A stretch of DNA of 64,000 bases from Streptomyces filamentosus (GCF_014654895.1 NZ_BNBE01000001.1:1798001-1862000); one strand, 5' to 3'. Positions 1-8,741 are shown, numbered from the stretch's first letter. Numbers and translations: made by a program. Notes: a model not told the origin generated them from the sequence alone.

Positions 1-346
1 CGCCGAGCCGGAGGGCCTCGCGGTCCTGTGGATCACCTCGCGGGGCGTCACCGCCGAGCAGCTGCGCGAGGCGGTCGCGCCGACCCTGCCGGCGCCGGCC
101 GCCGAGGAGGCGCCCGCCCTCGTGCCGTACGACGCCGCGTCGAAGAAGGTGCTCGAACTGACCTTCCGCGAGGCGCTCCGGCTCGGGCACAACTACGTCG
201 GCACCGAGCACATCCTGCTCGCCCTCCTGGAGCACGAGGACGGCACGGGCGTGCTGAGCGGCCTCGGCCTCGACAAGGAGACGGCCGAGCGGCAGATCTC
301 CGAGCTGGTCGCCTCCGCCACGATCGAGGCCCCCTCGGAGGGCTGA
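1..346 (+). CDS. Clp N-terminal domain protein, C-terminal part (gene starts before the window)
   Basis: The reading frame is open from the first bases of the window and ends in TGA at 344-346. The last ~75 residues carry a Clp amino-terminal repeat: LELTFREALRLGHNYVGTEH followed by ILLALLEHEDGTG. This is the substrate/adaptor-binding fold of ClpC and ClpA. The ATPase modules of ClpC are absent after it, so this is a stand-alone Clp-N protein of the type common in actinobacteria, possibly a Clp adaptor or a regulator with an N-terminal domain outside the window. It converges on the next gene with a 3-bp gap. The domain is confident; the role is not known. Confidence 0.85.
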   Translation, partial: AEPEGLAVLWITSRGVTAEQLREAVAPTLPAPAAEEAPALVPYDAASKKVLELTFREALRLGHNYVGTEHILLALLEHEDGTGVLSGLGLDKETAERQISELVASATIEAPSEG

Positions 347-349
347 GCC

Positions 350-880
350 TCAGGCGGTGCGGGCGCGGCGCGAGACCACCGCGCGCAGCACCCGGCCGCC
401 CTCGGTGGAGAGCTCACGGGCCCGGCGCAGTCCGGTCGGGCCGTGGGCGACCGAGTCGAGGACGGCCAGCTGGCGGCGGAGCTCTCCGGCGTGCAGCGGG
501 CCGTCCTCGTTCACGTCGTACAGGCGGTGCACGGCGAGCGCCACGGCCGAGCACCGCTCGGCCCAGGTGCGCAGGGGCTCCTCGGCCCAGGCGGCGGGCA
601 CTCCGTCGAGCAGCGCGCGGACCATCGTGACGACCCCGCCGTCGCCGGCGGCCCCGCCGCCCGCGCCGTCCAGCTCGACCCGCGCCCCGGCGACGGCCTC
701 GGACCAGGCCCCGCCGTCCCCGCGCGCCACCGCCGCCCACACGGGGCGCAGCACCTCGGTGCGGTCGGGCGCGAGCAGCGGCAGGCACCGGTCCAGGCAG
801 GCGAGCCCCGCGGCGGCGAGGCCGCGTTCGTCGGCCCCGCCGATCAGTTCCGGCAGACTCCGGCCCGTACTCGACGTCAT
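350..880 (-). CDS. hypothetical protein, 176 aa
   Basis: The gene starts at ATG 880 (MTSSTGRSLPELIGG) and ends 3 bp from the convergent Clp-N gene. The product is soluble, mostly helical and rich in Ala and Arg, with many Trp/Leu-containing helices and no signal peptide or membrane segment. I recognise no family. The codon pattern is typical of the host, which supports a real gene. Function unknown. Confidence 0.6.
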   Translation of the reverse strand: MTSSTGRSLPELIGGADERGLAAAGLACLDRCLPLLAPDRTEVLRPVWAAVARGDGGAWSEAVAGARVELDGAGGGAAGDGGVVTMVRALLDGVPAAWAEEPLRTWAERCSAVALAVHRLYDVNEDGPLHAGELRRQLAVLDSVAHGPTGLRRARELSTEGGRVLRAVVSRRARTA

Positions 881-946
881 GGACGCCTCCTCGCCACCCG
901 ATGCGGACGCTCTACGTCCACTTCTGCGCCGACAGGCGCTTTCCCG

Positions 947-1576
947 TCACCCGGTGGCCGGAATCATGCCAGTGGCCTTGGCGTGCTGCATAGAGGTCAG
1001 ACGGCGGACGAAGAGGACGGCGAGGACGCCGGCGACGGCTTCCAGGAGGTATCCGGAGAGGGACCACCGGACGGCGGTCAGGAGCTCGCCCGTGGTCTCG
1101 GCATCCGAATCCAGCCGAACGGAGACCAGGTTGGCGAAGTTGCTGACGACCCAGAACGTCCACCAGGCGTTGAGCAGCGTCAGCTCGCCCCTGCCGTCGG
1201 GGCCGTACGGATCCGGACGGCTGGCCCGCCAGATGTCGGCGGCGACCTGGCGCGGGATCCAGTAGAAGGCGAACGGGATGAACCAGCCGCCGACGGCCCA
1301 GCCGGGCCTGCGGCCCTGGAGGTCGCCGGCCCACACCTCTGCGTTCAGCCGCAGGCGGTGGAACCAGATCACGAAGACGACCGCGGTCGCCGCGTAGGCG
1401 AAGAACGCCGCCGTGTAGACGGCGGCGAGTCCCACCCCGGCGAAGTCGGCGGCCCCGTAGGCGTCCGGGTCGGACAGCGTGTCCAGGTCGACGACTCCGA
1501 GGAACAGGTCGAAGGCGATGTCGACGCCCAGCAGGGCCATGACGGCGTACGCCAGGCCGTTGGGATTGCGCAGCAT
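947..1576 (-). CDS. DUF4328 domain membrane protein
   Basis: This 209-residue integral membrane protein has about four to five hydrophobic segments. Near the middle are a WFHRLRLNAE stretch and a GWAVGGWFIPFAFYWIPRQV segment, and later NAWWTFWVVSNFANLVSVRL. This pattern is characteristic of the DUF4328 family. The start is ATG 1576, followed directly by the first transmembrane helix. No function is established for the family. The gene stands alone, between the hypothetical gene at 350-880 and the hexosaminidase gene, all on the minus strand. Confidence 0.8.
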   Translation of the reverse strand: MLRNPNGLAYAVMALLGVDIAFDLFLGVVDLDTLSDPDAYGAADFAGVGLAAVYTAAFFAYAATAVVFVIWFHRLRLNAEVWAGDLQGRRPGWAVGGWFIPFAFYWIPRQVAADIWRASRPDPYGPDGRGELTLLNAWWTFWVVSNFANLVSVRLDSDAETTGELLTAVRWSLSGYLLEAVAGVLAVLFVRRLTSMQHAKATGMIPATG

Positions 1577-1690
1577 GAAGAGGTTCCCCCCAGGAACACG
1601 GATTCAGGTGACCGGAAAGCGCCCCTCCCCCAAGGGGCCGAGCCGGAACCTATGCCGGACGGAACCGCGCCGTCCAGGGAAAACCGCAGC

Positions 1691-3328
1691 TCAGCCGCGT
1701 ACCTTCGTCGCCAGCGCGCGGAACTCGGGCCAGGTCCGGGCGGGTTTGCGGGGGTCCCACACCTTCTGGGCGAGGGCCGCGAGGGGGAGCCGGATGCCGG
1801 CGGCGACCTGGTCCTGGGTCTGGGCGTTCGAGAAGTCGCACCAGACGGCGAAGCGGGCGCCCTGGATCTGCGCGTCGTAGCGGGCCGGGACGGGGGCGGT
1901 GCCGCGGACGACCAGCGGGGTCCACTGCTCGTAGATGCGGCGGCCGGTCGGATAGGTGAAGTCGTTGGGCTCGCCGAGCACGTAGTAGAGGTACTCGTCG
2001 TTGAGGTTGACCAGCCGGCGGCCCGCCTGGAGGTACGGGAGCGGGGGCCTGGCGCCGTACTCCTTGCCCGTCCAGTACTCGACCTCGATGTCCTTCGCCG
2101 CGCTCACCACCCCGCCGGGGAAGAAGCCGTCGTTCCACGCCTTGAGGGTCTTGCCGGTGGGGCGGACGGTGGCGGCCCGGTCGTTGAGCCAGGCGGTGGC
2201 CAGGTCCTGGACCCGGCCGGAGGGCCCGTACGCCTCCCGCGCCGCCCGCGCGAGCTGCGGGTAGCTGGCCTCGGGGTCCTTCGCCATGAGGGCCACGTAC
2301 TCGTCGGCGCCCAGGTGCCAGTAGGCGCCGGGGAAGAGGGCCGCGTACTCGCGCAGCAGGTCGTCGACGATCCGGGCGGCGTCGGGGTCGGAGACGTCCA
2401 CGGCGCCGCGCGGGGTCCGGCCGGACGCGCTGACCAGCTGGAGGTCCGGGTGGGCGGCGATGACCGCGCCGAGGTGGCCGGGCGAGTCGATCTCGGGGAC
2501 GACGGTGACGTGCCGGCTCGCGGCGAGGGCGAGGATCCGGCGGATCTCCGCCTTGGTGAGGTGCTGCTTCGAGACGACCTCGGGGTGCGAGTCCGACTCG
2601 ATCCGGAAGCCCTGGTCGTCGGAGAAGTGCAGCCCCAGCTGGTTGAGCTTGAGGTCGCCCATCTCCCGGATGCGGTCCTCCAGCCAGGCGGCCGTGAAGT
2701 GCTTGCGGGCGATGTCGACGTTGAGCCCGCGCTGCGGCTTGGCCGGGCGGTCGGCGACGGTGCCCTCGGGCATGCTGCCGCCCGACCTGACGGACTGCTT
2801 GAGGGTGCGGGTGCCGTAGAAGACGCCGGCCTCGTCGGGGCCGGTGATCCGGACCCGGCCGTCCTCGACGGTGAGCGCGTACGACTCGGGGGCGCCGCCG
2901 GCGCCGAGGGACAGCTCGACGTCGCCGGGCTCGGGGGCGGCCTCGCCCCGGTAGCGCAGGCCCAGCTCACCGGCGAGCAGCCGGGCCTCGTCGGCGAGGC
3001 CGGCGCTGTCCGCGCCGAGGACCACCCCGGCGGCCGCGGCGGGCTTCCAGCCGGGGCCGCGGGCGGGGGTGTGGGAGCGGACGGCGGGGACCGTGCGGGG
3101 CGCGGTGGAGAGCGGGTACGTCCGGGTGGGCGTGGGGCTCGGCGTGGGGGTGGGGGGCGCCGCCGGCGTCGTGGCCGCCGCGCCCGTGCGGGAGGGGGCC
3201 GTGGGAGCCGCGGACGGGGAGCCCGCTCCGGACGGGGAGCCGTTCGAACAGGCCGTCACGACGGTCAGGGCCGCCGCGGCCACCAGGAGGGCGGGGCCGC
3301 GCAGGGGGCCCCGTGGGGAGTACCGCAT
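1691..3328 (-). CDS. beta-N-acetylhexosaminidase, GH20 family lipoprotein
   Basis: This predicted secreted lipoprotein hydrolyses terminal beta-linked GlcNAc from chitin or peptidoglycan fragments. I chose ATG 3328, which has an upstream gggagagg ribosome site; a longer in-frame start at 3376 lacks one. The N-terminus MRYSPRG leads into a hydrophobic segment and a lipobox VVTAC, then a Ser/Pro/Thr-rich linker of about 70 residues. The GH20b-like domain follows, then the catalytic barrel with NVDIARKHF, GLHFSDDQGFRIES and the Asp-Glu pair in HLGADEY. At 545 residues it is a typical length. No transport genes adjoin it. A DasR-like operator was not seen upstream, unlike the deacetylase at 30954. 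Confidence 0.9.
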   Translation of the reverse strand: MRYSPRGPLRGPALLVAAAALTVVTACSNGSPSGAGSPSAAPTAPSRTGAAATTPAAPPTPTPSPTPTRTYPLSTAPRTVPAVRSHTPARGPGWKPAAAAGVVLGADSAGLADEARLLAGELGLRYRGEAAPEPGDVELSLGAGGAPESYALTVEDGRVRITGPDEAGVFYGTRTLKQSVRSGGSMPEGTVADRPAKPQRGLNVDIARKHFTAAWLEDRIREMGDLKLNQLGLHFSDDQGFRIESDSHPEVVSKQHLTKAEIRRILALAASRHVTVVPEIDSPGHLGAVIAAHPDLQLVSASGRTPRGAVDVSDPDAARIVDDLLREYAALFPGAYWHLGADEYVALMAKDPEASYPQLARAAREAYGPSGRVQDLATAWLNDRAATVRPTGKTLKAWNDGFFPGGVVSAAKDIEVEYWTGKEYGARPPLPYLQAGRRLVNLNDEYLYYVLGEPNDFTYPTGRRIYEQWTPLVVRGTAPVPARYDAQIQGARFAVWCDFSNAQTQDQVAAGIRLPLAALAQKVWDPRKPARTWPEFRALATKVRG

Positions 3329-3525
3329 CACACGGCATCCTCTCCCACCTCGGGGAACCCGGCCAATCGTCCGCACGGAGAGAGAACGGAACCTTCACGT
3401 CCATCACATGTTCCTAAACTCTCCCTTCCGGGTGAAATTCGCGCACTCGTCGGACACTTCCCCCGTACCGTCGATAACGTTGCGTCACGCCCACCCCTTT
3501 CGTCCCCGCCGTCCCGGAGCCCACG

Positions 3526-4167
3526 CTGACCAGCGACACGCACGCCCCCTGCCGCAAGCCGGGCCCGGCGGACGCACCGGCCACACCCGTCCGGCAGCGC
3601 CCGGGCGTCCCGCAGCCCTCCGGCGTCCCGCAGCCCCTCGGCGCCCCCCGGTCCTCCGGCGTCCCGCAGTCCCCCGGGGCCCCGCACGGCCTGCTGCTGC
3701 TCAACGCGGCGGGCCACGGCGAGGCCGTCGAGCTGCTGCTCTCCTGCTGCCACAGCCCGCGCTGGGCGGAGCGGATGGCCGCGCACCGGCCCTACCCCAC
3801 GACGGACGCCCTGCTGGCCGCCGCCGAGGAGGCCGGGTACGACCTGGCCGGGCACGACCTCGACGAGGCGCTGGCCGCCGAGTGCCCCGCGCCGCCGCAC
3901 CCCGACGCCCCGCCGGCCGCCAGGACCGCGCTGCGCGCCGCCCACGCCGCGTACGAGAGCCGCTTCGGCCACGCCTTCGTCATCAGCCTGGAGGGGGTGC
4001 GGCCCGGGGAGCGGCTGGACGCCGTCCTGGCCGCCATCCGGTCACGTCTCGGCAACGAACCGGACGAGGAGCGGGCCGTCGCGGCGGACGAACTGCGCCG
4101 GCTGGCCCGGTCCCGGCTCGCCTTCGCGCTCGCCCGGGGGCTCACCTTCCCCCGTGCGGACCTGTGA
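3526..4167 (+). CDS. 2-oxo-4-hydroxy-4-carboxy-5-ureidoimidazoline (OHCU) decarboxylase, probable CTG start
   Basis: The family converts OHCU to S-allantoin in uric acid breakdown. The domain begins near GLLLLNAAGHGEAVELLLSC, continues through CHSPRWAERMAAHRPYP and has the conserved His in CPAPPHPDA followed by AYESRFGHAFVISLEG. The first in-frame ATG (3775) would remove the N-terminal helices and the CC-SxRWA segment. The frame is open back to a stop at 3475-3477, and the only start upstream of the domain is CTG at 3526, with a GGAG site at 3515-3518. Between start and domain lies a Pro-rich linker with repeated GVPQ units. No other urate-pathway gene adjoins. Family call good, start inferred. 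Confidence 0.75.
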   Translation: MTSDTHAPCRKPGPADAPATPVRQRPGVPQPSGVPQPLGAPRSSGVPQSPGAPHGLLLLNAAGHGEAVELLLSCCHSPRWAERMAAHRPYPTTDALLAAAEEAGYDLAGHDLDEALAAECPAPPHPDAPPAARTALRAAHAAYESRFGHAFVISLEGVRPGERLDAVLAAIRSRLGNEPDEERAVAADELRRLARSRLAFALARGLTFPRADL

Positions 4168-4360
4168 TTCTCTCCGGAATGGGCCGATTCCGCCCTGGAC
4201 GATAGCCCGTCCGTGCCTGTTTGATCACACTGGAGGACCCCGCGCGAGCGAACCGACGAGTCGTCGCTACGATGACCGGGGCCGGTGGACCGTACCCGGC
4301 CGGGTCTGACCGACAGAGAAGCCGGCCGGCCCCTGATCCCCGCTCCCGGAGGGTTTTTCC

Positions 4361-4741
4361 GTGCCGGCTGGAACGCTGTACCGCGGCCGGGAAGGAATGT
4401 GGTCCTGGGTGGCTCACCGAGTCACCGGCGTCCTCATCTTCTTCTTCCTGTTCGTACACGTGCTGGACACCGCTCTCGTGCGTGTCTCCCCCGAGGCGTA
4501 CGACGAGGTCGTCGCGACCTACAAGACGCCGATCGTCGCTCTCCTCGAGTACGGCCTCGTCGCCGCCATCCTCTTCCACGCGCTGAACGGCCTCCGGGTC
4601 ATCGCCGTGGACTTCTGGTCCAAGGGACCCCGCTACCAGAAGCAGATGCTCTGGACCGTCGTGGGCATCTGGGTCGTGCTGATGGCGGGCTCGCTGTACC
4701 CCGTCCTCGGCCACGCCGCACGTGAACTGTTCGGGAGCTGA
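4361..4741 (+). CDS. sdhC: succinate dehydrogenase cytochrome b subunit SdhC
   Basis: This is a membrane anchor of complex II, carrying electrons from succinate oxidation to menaquinone. The 126-residue protein starts at GTG 4361, behind a GGAGGG site. It has three transmembrane helices. The conserved SWVAHRVTGVLIFFFLFVHV segment supplies a probable haem-ligating His, and a second His lies in ILFHALNGLRVIAVD. It is the first gene of sdhCDAB and the spacing to sdhD is only 8 bp, so the four genes are almost certainly one transcript. Confidence 0.95.
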   Translation: MPAGTLYRGREGMWSWVAHRVTGVLIFFFLFVHVLDTALVRVSPEAYDEVVATYKTPIVALLEYGLVAAILFHALNGLRVIAVDFWSKGPRYQKQMLWTVVGIWVVLMAGSLYPVLGHAARELFGS

Positions 4742-4749
4742 CGCCAGAC

Positions 4750-5223
4750 ATGTCCGCTGACACCACTTCCGCGATCGGTCCCGTCGAGGGCGCTTCCTTC
4801 GACGTGGACAACCCCGCCCCCTACATCGAGGCGCCCCGCAAGCGCACGGGCCGGACCCCGCGCGCGACCCGCGGCAACTTCGAGATGGCCGCATGGCTCT
4901 TCATGCGCCTCTCGGGCGTCGTCCTCGTGGTCCTCGTCCTCGGCCACCTGCTGATCCAGCTCTTCCTGGACGGCGGCGTCTCCAAGATCGGCTTCGCCTT
5001 CGTGGCGGGCCGCTGGGCGTCCCCGTTCTGGCAGGTCTGGGACCTGCTGATGCTGTGGCTCGCCATGCTGCACGGCTGCAACGGCCTCCGTACTGTCATC
5101 AACGACTACGCGGAGCGTGCCAACACGCGCCTGTGGCTCAAGGGCCTGCTGTACACCGCCACGGTGTTCACCATCCTTCTGGGCACGCTGGTGATCTTCA
5201 CCTTCGACCCGAACATCCGCTAG
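4750..5223 (+). CDS. sdhD: succinate dehydrogenase hydrophobic membrane anchor SdhD
   Basis: This is the second membrane anchor of complex II, 157 residues. A polar N-terminus of about 40 residues (GPVEGASFDVDNPAPYIEAP) precedes three transmembrane helices. LFMRLSGVVLVVLVLGHLL and MLWLAMLHGCNGLRTVINDY carry the conserved His residues expected for quinone and haem binding. It follows sdhC and precedes sdhA by 24 bp in the same operon. Confidence 0.94.
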   Translation: MSADTTSAIGPVEGASFDVDNPAPYIEAPRKRTGRTPRATRGNFEMAAWLFMRLSGVVLVVLVLGHLLIQLFLDGGVSKIGFAFVAGRWASPFWQVWDLLMLWLAMLHGCNGLRTVINDYAERANTRLWLKGLLYTATVFTILLGTLVIFTFDPNIR

Positions 5224-5247
5224 GCACGGGGCTGAGGTAACCACCCA

Positions 5248-7002
5248 ATGAAGATCCACAAGTACGACACCGTCATCGTCGGCGCCGGCGGCGCCGGCAT
5301 GCGCGCCGCCATCGAGGCGACGAAGCGCAGCCGCACCGCCGTGCTGACGAAGCTCTACCCCACCCGCTCCCACACGGGCGCCGCGCAGGGCGGCATGGCC
5401 GCCGCGCTGGCGAACGTGGAGGAGGACAACTGGGAGTGGCACACCTTCGACACGGTCAAGGGCGGTGACTACCTGGTCGACCAGGACGCCGCCGAGATCC
5501 TGGCGAAGGAGGCCATCGACGCCGTCCTCGACCTGGAGAAGATGGGCCTGCCGTTCGGCCGCACGCCCAACGGCGACATCGACCAGCGCCGGTTCGGCGG
5601 GCACTCCCGCAACCACGGCGAGGCCCCGGTCCGCCGCGCCTGCTACTCGGGCGACCGCACCGGCCACATGATCCTCCAGACGCTGTACCAGAACTGCATC
5701 AAGGAGGGCGTGGAGTTCTTCAACGAGTTCTACGTCCTGGACCAGCTCATCGTCGAGGTCGACGGCGTCAAGAAGTCCGCCGGCGTCGTCGCGTACGAGC
5801 TGGCCACCGGCGAGATCCACATCTTCCAGGCGAAGGCGGTCGTCTACGCCTCCGGCGGCACCGGCAAGTTCTTCAAGGTGACGTCGAACGCCCACACCCT
5901 GACCGGTGACGGCCAGGCCGCCTGCTACCGCCGCGGCCTGCCCCTGGAGGACATGGAGTTCTTCCAGTTCCACCCGACGGGCATCTGGCGCATGGGCATC
6001 CTGCTGACGGAGGGCGCCCGCGGTGAGGGCGGCATCCTCCGCAACAAGGACGGCGAGCGCTTCATGGAGAAGTACGCGCCGGTCATGAAGGACCTCGCGT
6101 CCCGTGACGTCGTCTCCCGCTCCATCTACACGGAGATCCGCGAGGGCCGCGGCTGCGGTCCCGAGGGCGACCACGTCTACCTGGACCTGACGCACCTCCC
6201 GCCGGAGCAGCTCGACGCCAAGCTCCCGGACATCACCGAGTTCGCCCGTACGTACCTCGGCATCGAGCCGTACACGGACCCGATCCCGATCCAGCCCACC
6301 GCGCACTACGCCATGGGCGGCATCCCGACCAACGTCGAGGGTGAGGTCCTGTCGGACAACACCACCGTCGTCCCGGGCCTGTACGCGGCCGGCGAGGTCG
6401 CCTGCGTGTCGGTGCACGGCGCCAACCGCCTCGGCACCAACTCGCTGCTCGACATCAACGTCTTCGGGCGCCGCGCGGGCATCGCCGCCGCCGAGTACTC
6501 CCACAAGCACGACTTCGTCGAGCTGCCGGAGAACCCGGAGGCGATGGTCGTCGCGCAGATCGAGAACCTGCGCAACTCCACGGGCACCGAGCGGGTCGCC
6601 GACCTGCGCCGCGAGCTCCAGGAGACGATGGACGCCAACGTGATGGTGTTCCGCACGGAGCAGACCATCAAGACGGCCGTCGAGAAGATCGCCGAGCTGC
6701 GCGAGCGCTACAAGAACGTGTCCATCCAGGACAAGGGCAAGCGCTTCAACACCGACCTCCTGGAGGCCGTCGAGCTGGGCAACCTGCTCGAACTGGCCGA
6801 GGTCATGGCCGTCTCGGCCCTGGCGCGCAAGGAGTCCCGCGGCGGTCACTACCGCGAGGACTACCCGAACCGCGACGACGTCAACTTCATGCGCCACACG
6901 ATGGCGTACCGCGAGGTCGGCGAGGACGGCTCCGAGACCGTGCGTCTCGACTACAAGCCGGTCGTCACGACCCGCTACCAGCCGATGGAGCGTAAGTACT
7001 GA
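5248..7002 (+). CDS. sdhA: succinate dehydrogenase flavoprotein subunit SdhA
   Basis: This catalytic subunit oxidises succinate to fumarate and passes electrons to SdhB. The 584-residue protein opens with an FAD-binding VIVGAGGAGMRAA motif. His42 in RSHTGAAQGG is the usual covalent flavin attachment site. The dicarboxylate site shows as FHPTGIWRMGILLTEGARGE and HGANRLGTNSLLD. Length and motifs match the family. The TGA stop (7000-7002) overlaps the ATG of sdhB (7002-7004), indicating translational coupling. Confidence 0.97.
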   Translation: MKIHKYDTVIVGAGGAGMRAAIEATKRSRTAVLTKLYPTRSHTGAAQGGMAAALANVEEDNWEWHTFDTVKGGDYLVDQDAAEILAKEAIDAVLDLEKMGLPFGRTPNGDIDQRRFGGHSRNHGEAPVRRACYSGDRTGHMILQTLYQNCIKEGVEFFNEFYVLDQLIVEVDGVKKSAGVVAYELATGEIHIFQAKAVVYASGGTGKFFKVTSNAHTLTGDGQAACYRRGLPLEDMEFFQFHPTGIWRMGILLTEGARGEGGILRNKDGERFMEKYAPVMKDLASRDVVSRSIYTEIREGRGCGPEGDHVYLDLTHLPPEQLDAKLPDITEFARTYLGIEPYTDPIPIQPTAHYAMGGIPTNVEGEVLSDNTTVVPGLYAAGEVACVSVHGANRLGTNSLLDINVFGRRAGIAAAEYSHKHDFVELPENPEAMVVAQIENLRNSTGTERVADLRRELQETMDANVMVFRTEQTIKTAVEKIAELRERYKNVSIQDKGKRFNTDLLEAVELGNLLELAEVMAVSALARKESRGGHYREDYPNRDDVNFMRHTMAYREVGEDGSETVRLDYKPVVTTRYQPMERKY

Positions 7003-7760
7003 TGGCTACCCCCGTTCTGGACAAGGTGGAGAAGGAGTCCGCCGCGTCCCCGTACATCACGGTCACCTTCCGGGTCCGCCGCTTCAACCCCGAGGTCTCG
7101 GACGCGGTGGTCTGGGAGGACTTCCAGGTCGAGATCGACCCGAAGGAGCGCGTGCTCGACGGTCTCCACAAGATCAAGTGGGACCTCGACGGCACGCTGA
7201 CCTTCCGTCGCTCCTGCGCGCACGGCATCTGCGGTTCCGACGCCATGCGGATCAACGGCAAGAACAGGCTCGCCTGCAAGACGCTGATCAAGGACCTGAA
7301 CCCCGAGAAGCCCATCACCATCGAGCCCATCAAGGGCCTCACGGTGCTGAAGGACCTCGTGGTCGACATGGAGCCCTTCTTCCAGGCGTACCGCGACGTC
7401 ATGCCCTTCCTCATCACCAAGGGGAACGAGCCGACCCGCGAGCGCAAGCAGTCCCCCGAGGACCGCGAGCGCTTCGACGACACCACCAAGTGCATCCTGT
7501 GCGCCGCGTGCACGTCGTCCTGCCCGGTCTTCTGGAACGACGGCCAGTACTTCGGTCCGGCCGCGATCGTCAACGCGCACCGCTTCATCTTCGACTCGCG
7601 CGACGAGGGCGGCGAGCAGCGCCTGGAGATCCTGAACGACAAGGACGGCGTGTGGCGCTGCCGCACCACGTTCAACTGCACGGACGCCTGCCCGCGTGGC
7701 ATCGAGATCACGAAGGCGATCCAGGAAGTGAAGCGCGCGCTGATCACGCGTCGCTTCTGA
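7002..7760 (+). CDS. sdhB: succinate dehydrogenase iron-sulfur subunit SdhB
   Basis: This is the electron-transfer subunit of complex II, 252 residues. The N-terminal plant-ferredoxin-like domain has SCAHGICGSDAM plus LACKT for the [2Fe-2S] cluster. The C-terminal domain has CILCAACTSSCPVFW and CRTTFNCTDACPRGIE for the [4Fe-4S] and [3Fe-4S] centres. It overlaps the sdhA stop by one base and is followed by a strong hairpin terminator, which ends the operon. Confidence 0.97.
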   Translation: MATPVLDKVEKESAASPYITVTFRVRRFNPEVSDAVVWEDFQVEIDPKERVLDGLHKIKWDLDGTLTFRRSCAHGICGSDAMRINGKNRLACKTLIKDLNPEKPITIEPIKGLTVLKDLVVDMEPFFQAYRDVMPFLITKGNEPTRERKQSPEDRERFDDTTKCILCAACTSSCPVFWNDGQYFGPAAIVNAHRFIFDSRDEGGEQRLEILNDKDGVWRCRTTFNCTDACPRGIEITKAIQEVKRALITRRF

Positions 7761-7777
7761 CCCCTCCGCAGTGCCGT

Positions 7778-7814
7778 GGAAGGCCCCGTCTCCCCCTGGG
7801 AGGCGGGGCCTTCC
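7778..7814 (+). terminator. terminator of sdhCDAB
   Basis: A hairpin with 11-bp arms (GGAAGGCCCCG at 7778-7788 and its complement at 7804-7814) lies 17 bp after the sdhB stop. It separates sdhB from the convergent small gene ending at 7834 and could work in both directions. Confidence 0.8.
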
Positions 7815-7833
7815 CGCGCGTACGGGAGGGGGC

Positions 7834-8130
7834 TCAGCCGCCGACCAGGGGGACGAGTCTCAGGAAGACGACCTCGGTGGCCGGGCCGAGCGTCACCGTC
7901 TCGTCCGGGTCCTCGATCTGGCGGTCGCCGACCAGCACCAGGAAGCCGTTGCGGGAGAAGGCGTCCAGGGCGCGGGCGAGCGCTTCCCCGTAGCCCTCCG
8001 GGCCGGTCTCCAGGGCGACCCGGCGGGCTATCAGCTCGCGCAGCGGCAGGCGCTCCTCGGGGACGGCGAGGGGCGGGGCGGCGGTGCGGTCGCCGAGGGT
8101 CGTCTCGTCGACGAAGGTGACTGTTCCCAT
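7834..8130 (-). CDS. small protein with C-terminal Gly-Gly, beta-grasp/ubiquitin-like features
   Basis: The gene starts at ATG 8130 (MGTVTFVDETTLGD) and encodes 98 residues. A strand-like start (VTFVDETT), a helix (LPLRELIARRVALE) and a C-terminal strand set (GFLVLVGDRQIEDPDETVT, then EVVFLRLVPLVGG) resemble the layout of beta-grasp proteins such as MoaD, ThiS and ubiquitin-like modifiers. The last two codons before TGA are both glycine, as in those sulfur carriers and modifiers. No E1-like, JAB or molybdopterin gene adjoins. The product is not recognised by name; the fold and modifier role are inference. Confidence 0.65.
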   Translation of the reverse strand: MGTVTFVDETTLGDRTAAPPLAVPEERLPLRELIARRVALETGPEGYGEALARALDAFSRNGFLVLVGDRQIEDPDETVTLGPATEVVFLRLVPLVGG

Positions 8131-8198
8131 GGACGCGAGCGTAGGGCCCGCCTCCGACAACGGGCCGGGGCCGGTGAGAGGTCGGCGCCGGTGACGGA

Positions 8199-8741
8199 TC
8201 AGTGCCAGTGCGGGGCGGCCGGGTCCTCCTCGGCGAGGAGCATGACCCGGCGCAGGAGGTCGTTGAGGGTGGTGCGTTCGGCGGGGGTGAGGACGCCGAG
8301 GAGGCGTTCCTCCTCGTGGCCGAGGACGTCCATGGCGCCGAGCCAGGTGGTGCGGCCGGCGTCGGTGAGCTCGACGACGACCCGGCGGCGGTCGGTGGTG
8401 GAGGGGGTGCGGCGGACGAGGCCGCGCTTCTCCAGGGCGTCGAGGCGGCCGGTGACCGAGGCGGGGGCGAGGTCGAGGTCCTGGGCCAGTTCGGAGGGGG
8501 CGGCGGAGCCGCCGCGGCCGGCCAGTTTGTGCAGGGTGTCGAACTCGTGGCGTTCGAGGTCGAAGTCGAGGAGGGACTGCTCGCGGACCCGGCGGAGGTG
8601 GACGGAGAGCTTCTTCATCCGGGTGACCGCGCCCTCGACGACGGGGTCGAGCTCGGGCAGGACGGGCTGCCAGCGGGCGACGTGCGCGTCGGTCCAGTCC
8701 TGCTCCTGGGGCTGGGGGGCTGCGGGGTCCGGCTGGTTCAT
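8199..8741 (-). CDS. MarR family transcriptional regulator
   Basis: This 180-residue winged helix-turn-helix repressor has HEFDTLHKLAGRGG, then the recognition region SELAQDLDLAPASVTGRLDALEKRGLVRR and the wing TDRRRVVVELTDAGR. The start chosen is ATG 8741 (MNQPDP); a longer in-frame start at 8861 would run through the operator. It is divergent from an MFS transporter gene, with an AT-rich palindrome between. The usual arrangement is an autoregulated repressor that controls its neighbouring efflux pump. The ligand is unknown. Confidence 0.9.
   Translation of the reverse strand: MNQPDPAAPQPQEQDWTDAHVARWQPVLPELDPVVEGAVTRMKKLSVHLRRVREQSLLDFDLERHEFDTLHKLAGRGGSAAPSELAQDLDLAPASVTGRLDALEKRGLVRRTPSTTDRRRVVVELTDAGRTTWLGAMDVLGHEEERLLGVLTPAERTTLNDLLRRVMLLAEEDPAAPHWH

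Noticed and set aside
443..3529. A 1028-codon open frame on the plus strand
   Set aside because: It is a shadow of the DUF4328 and hexosaminidase genes on the other strand; its protein is low-complexity Gly/Ala/Arg/Val with no domain.
4168..4360. Sigma-70 promoter for sdhCDAB
   Set aside because: A TACGAT box at 4268-4273 is present but no acceptable -35 box lies at the right distance.
4633..6897. A 754-codon open frame on the minus strand
   Set aside because: It lies entirely antisense to sdhCDA, whose motifs are unmistakable; the translation has shadow composition.
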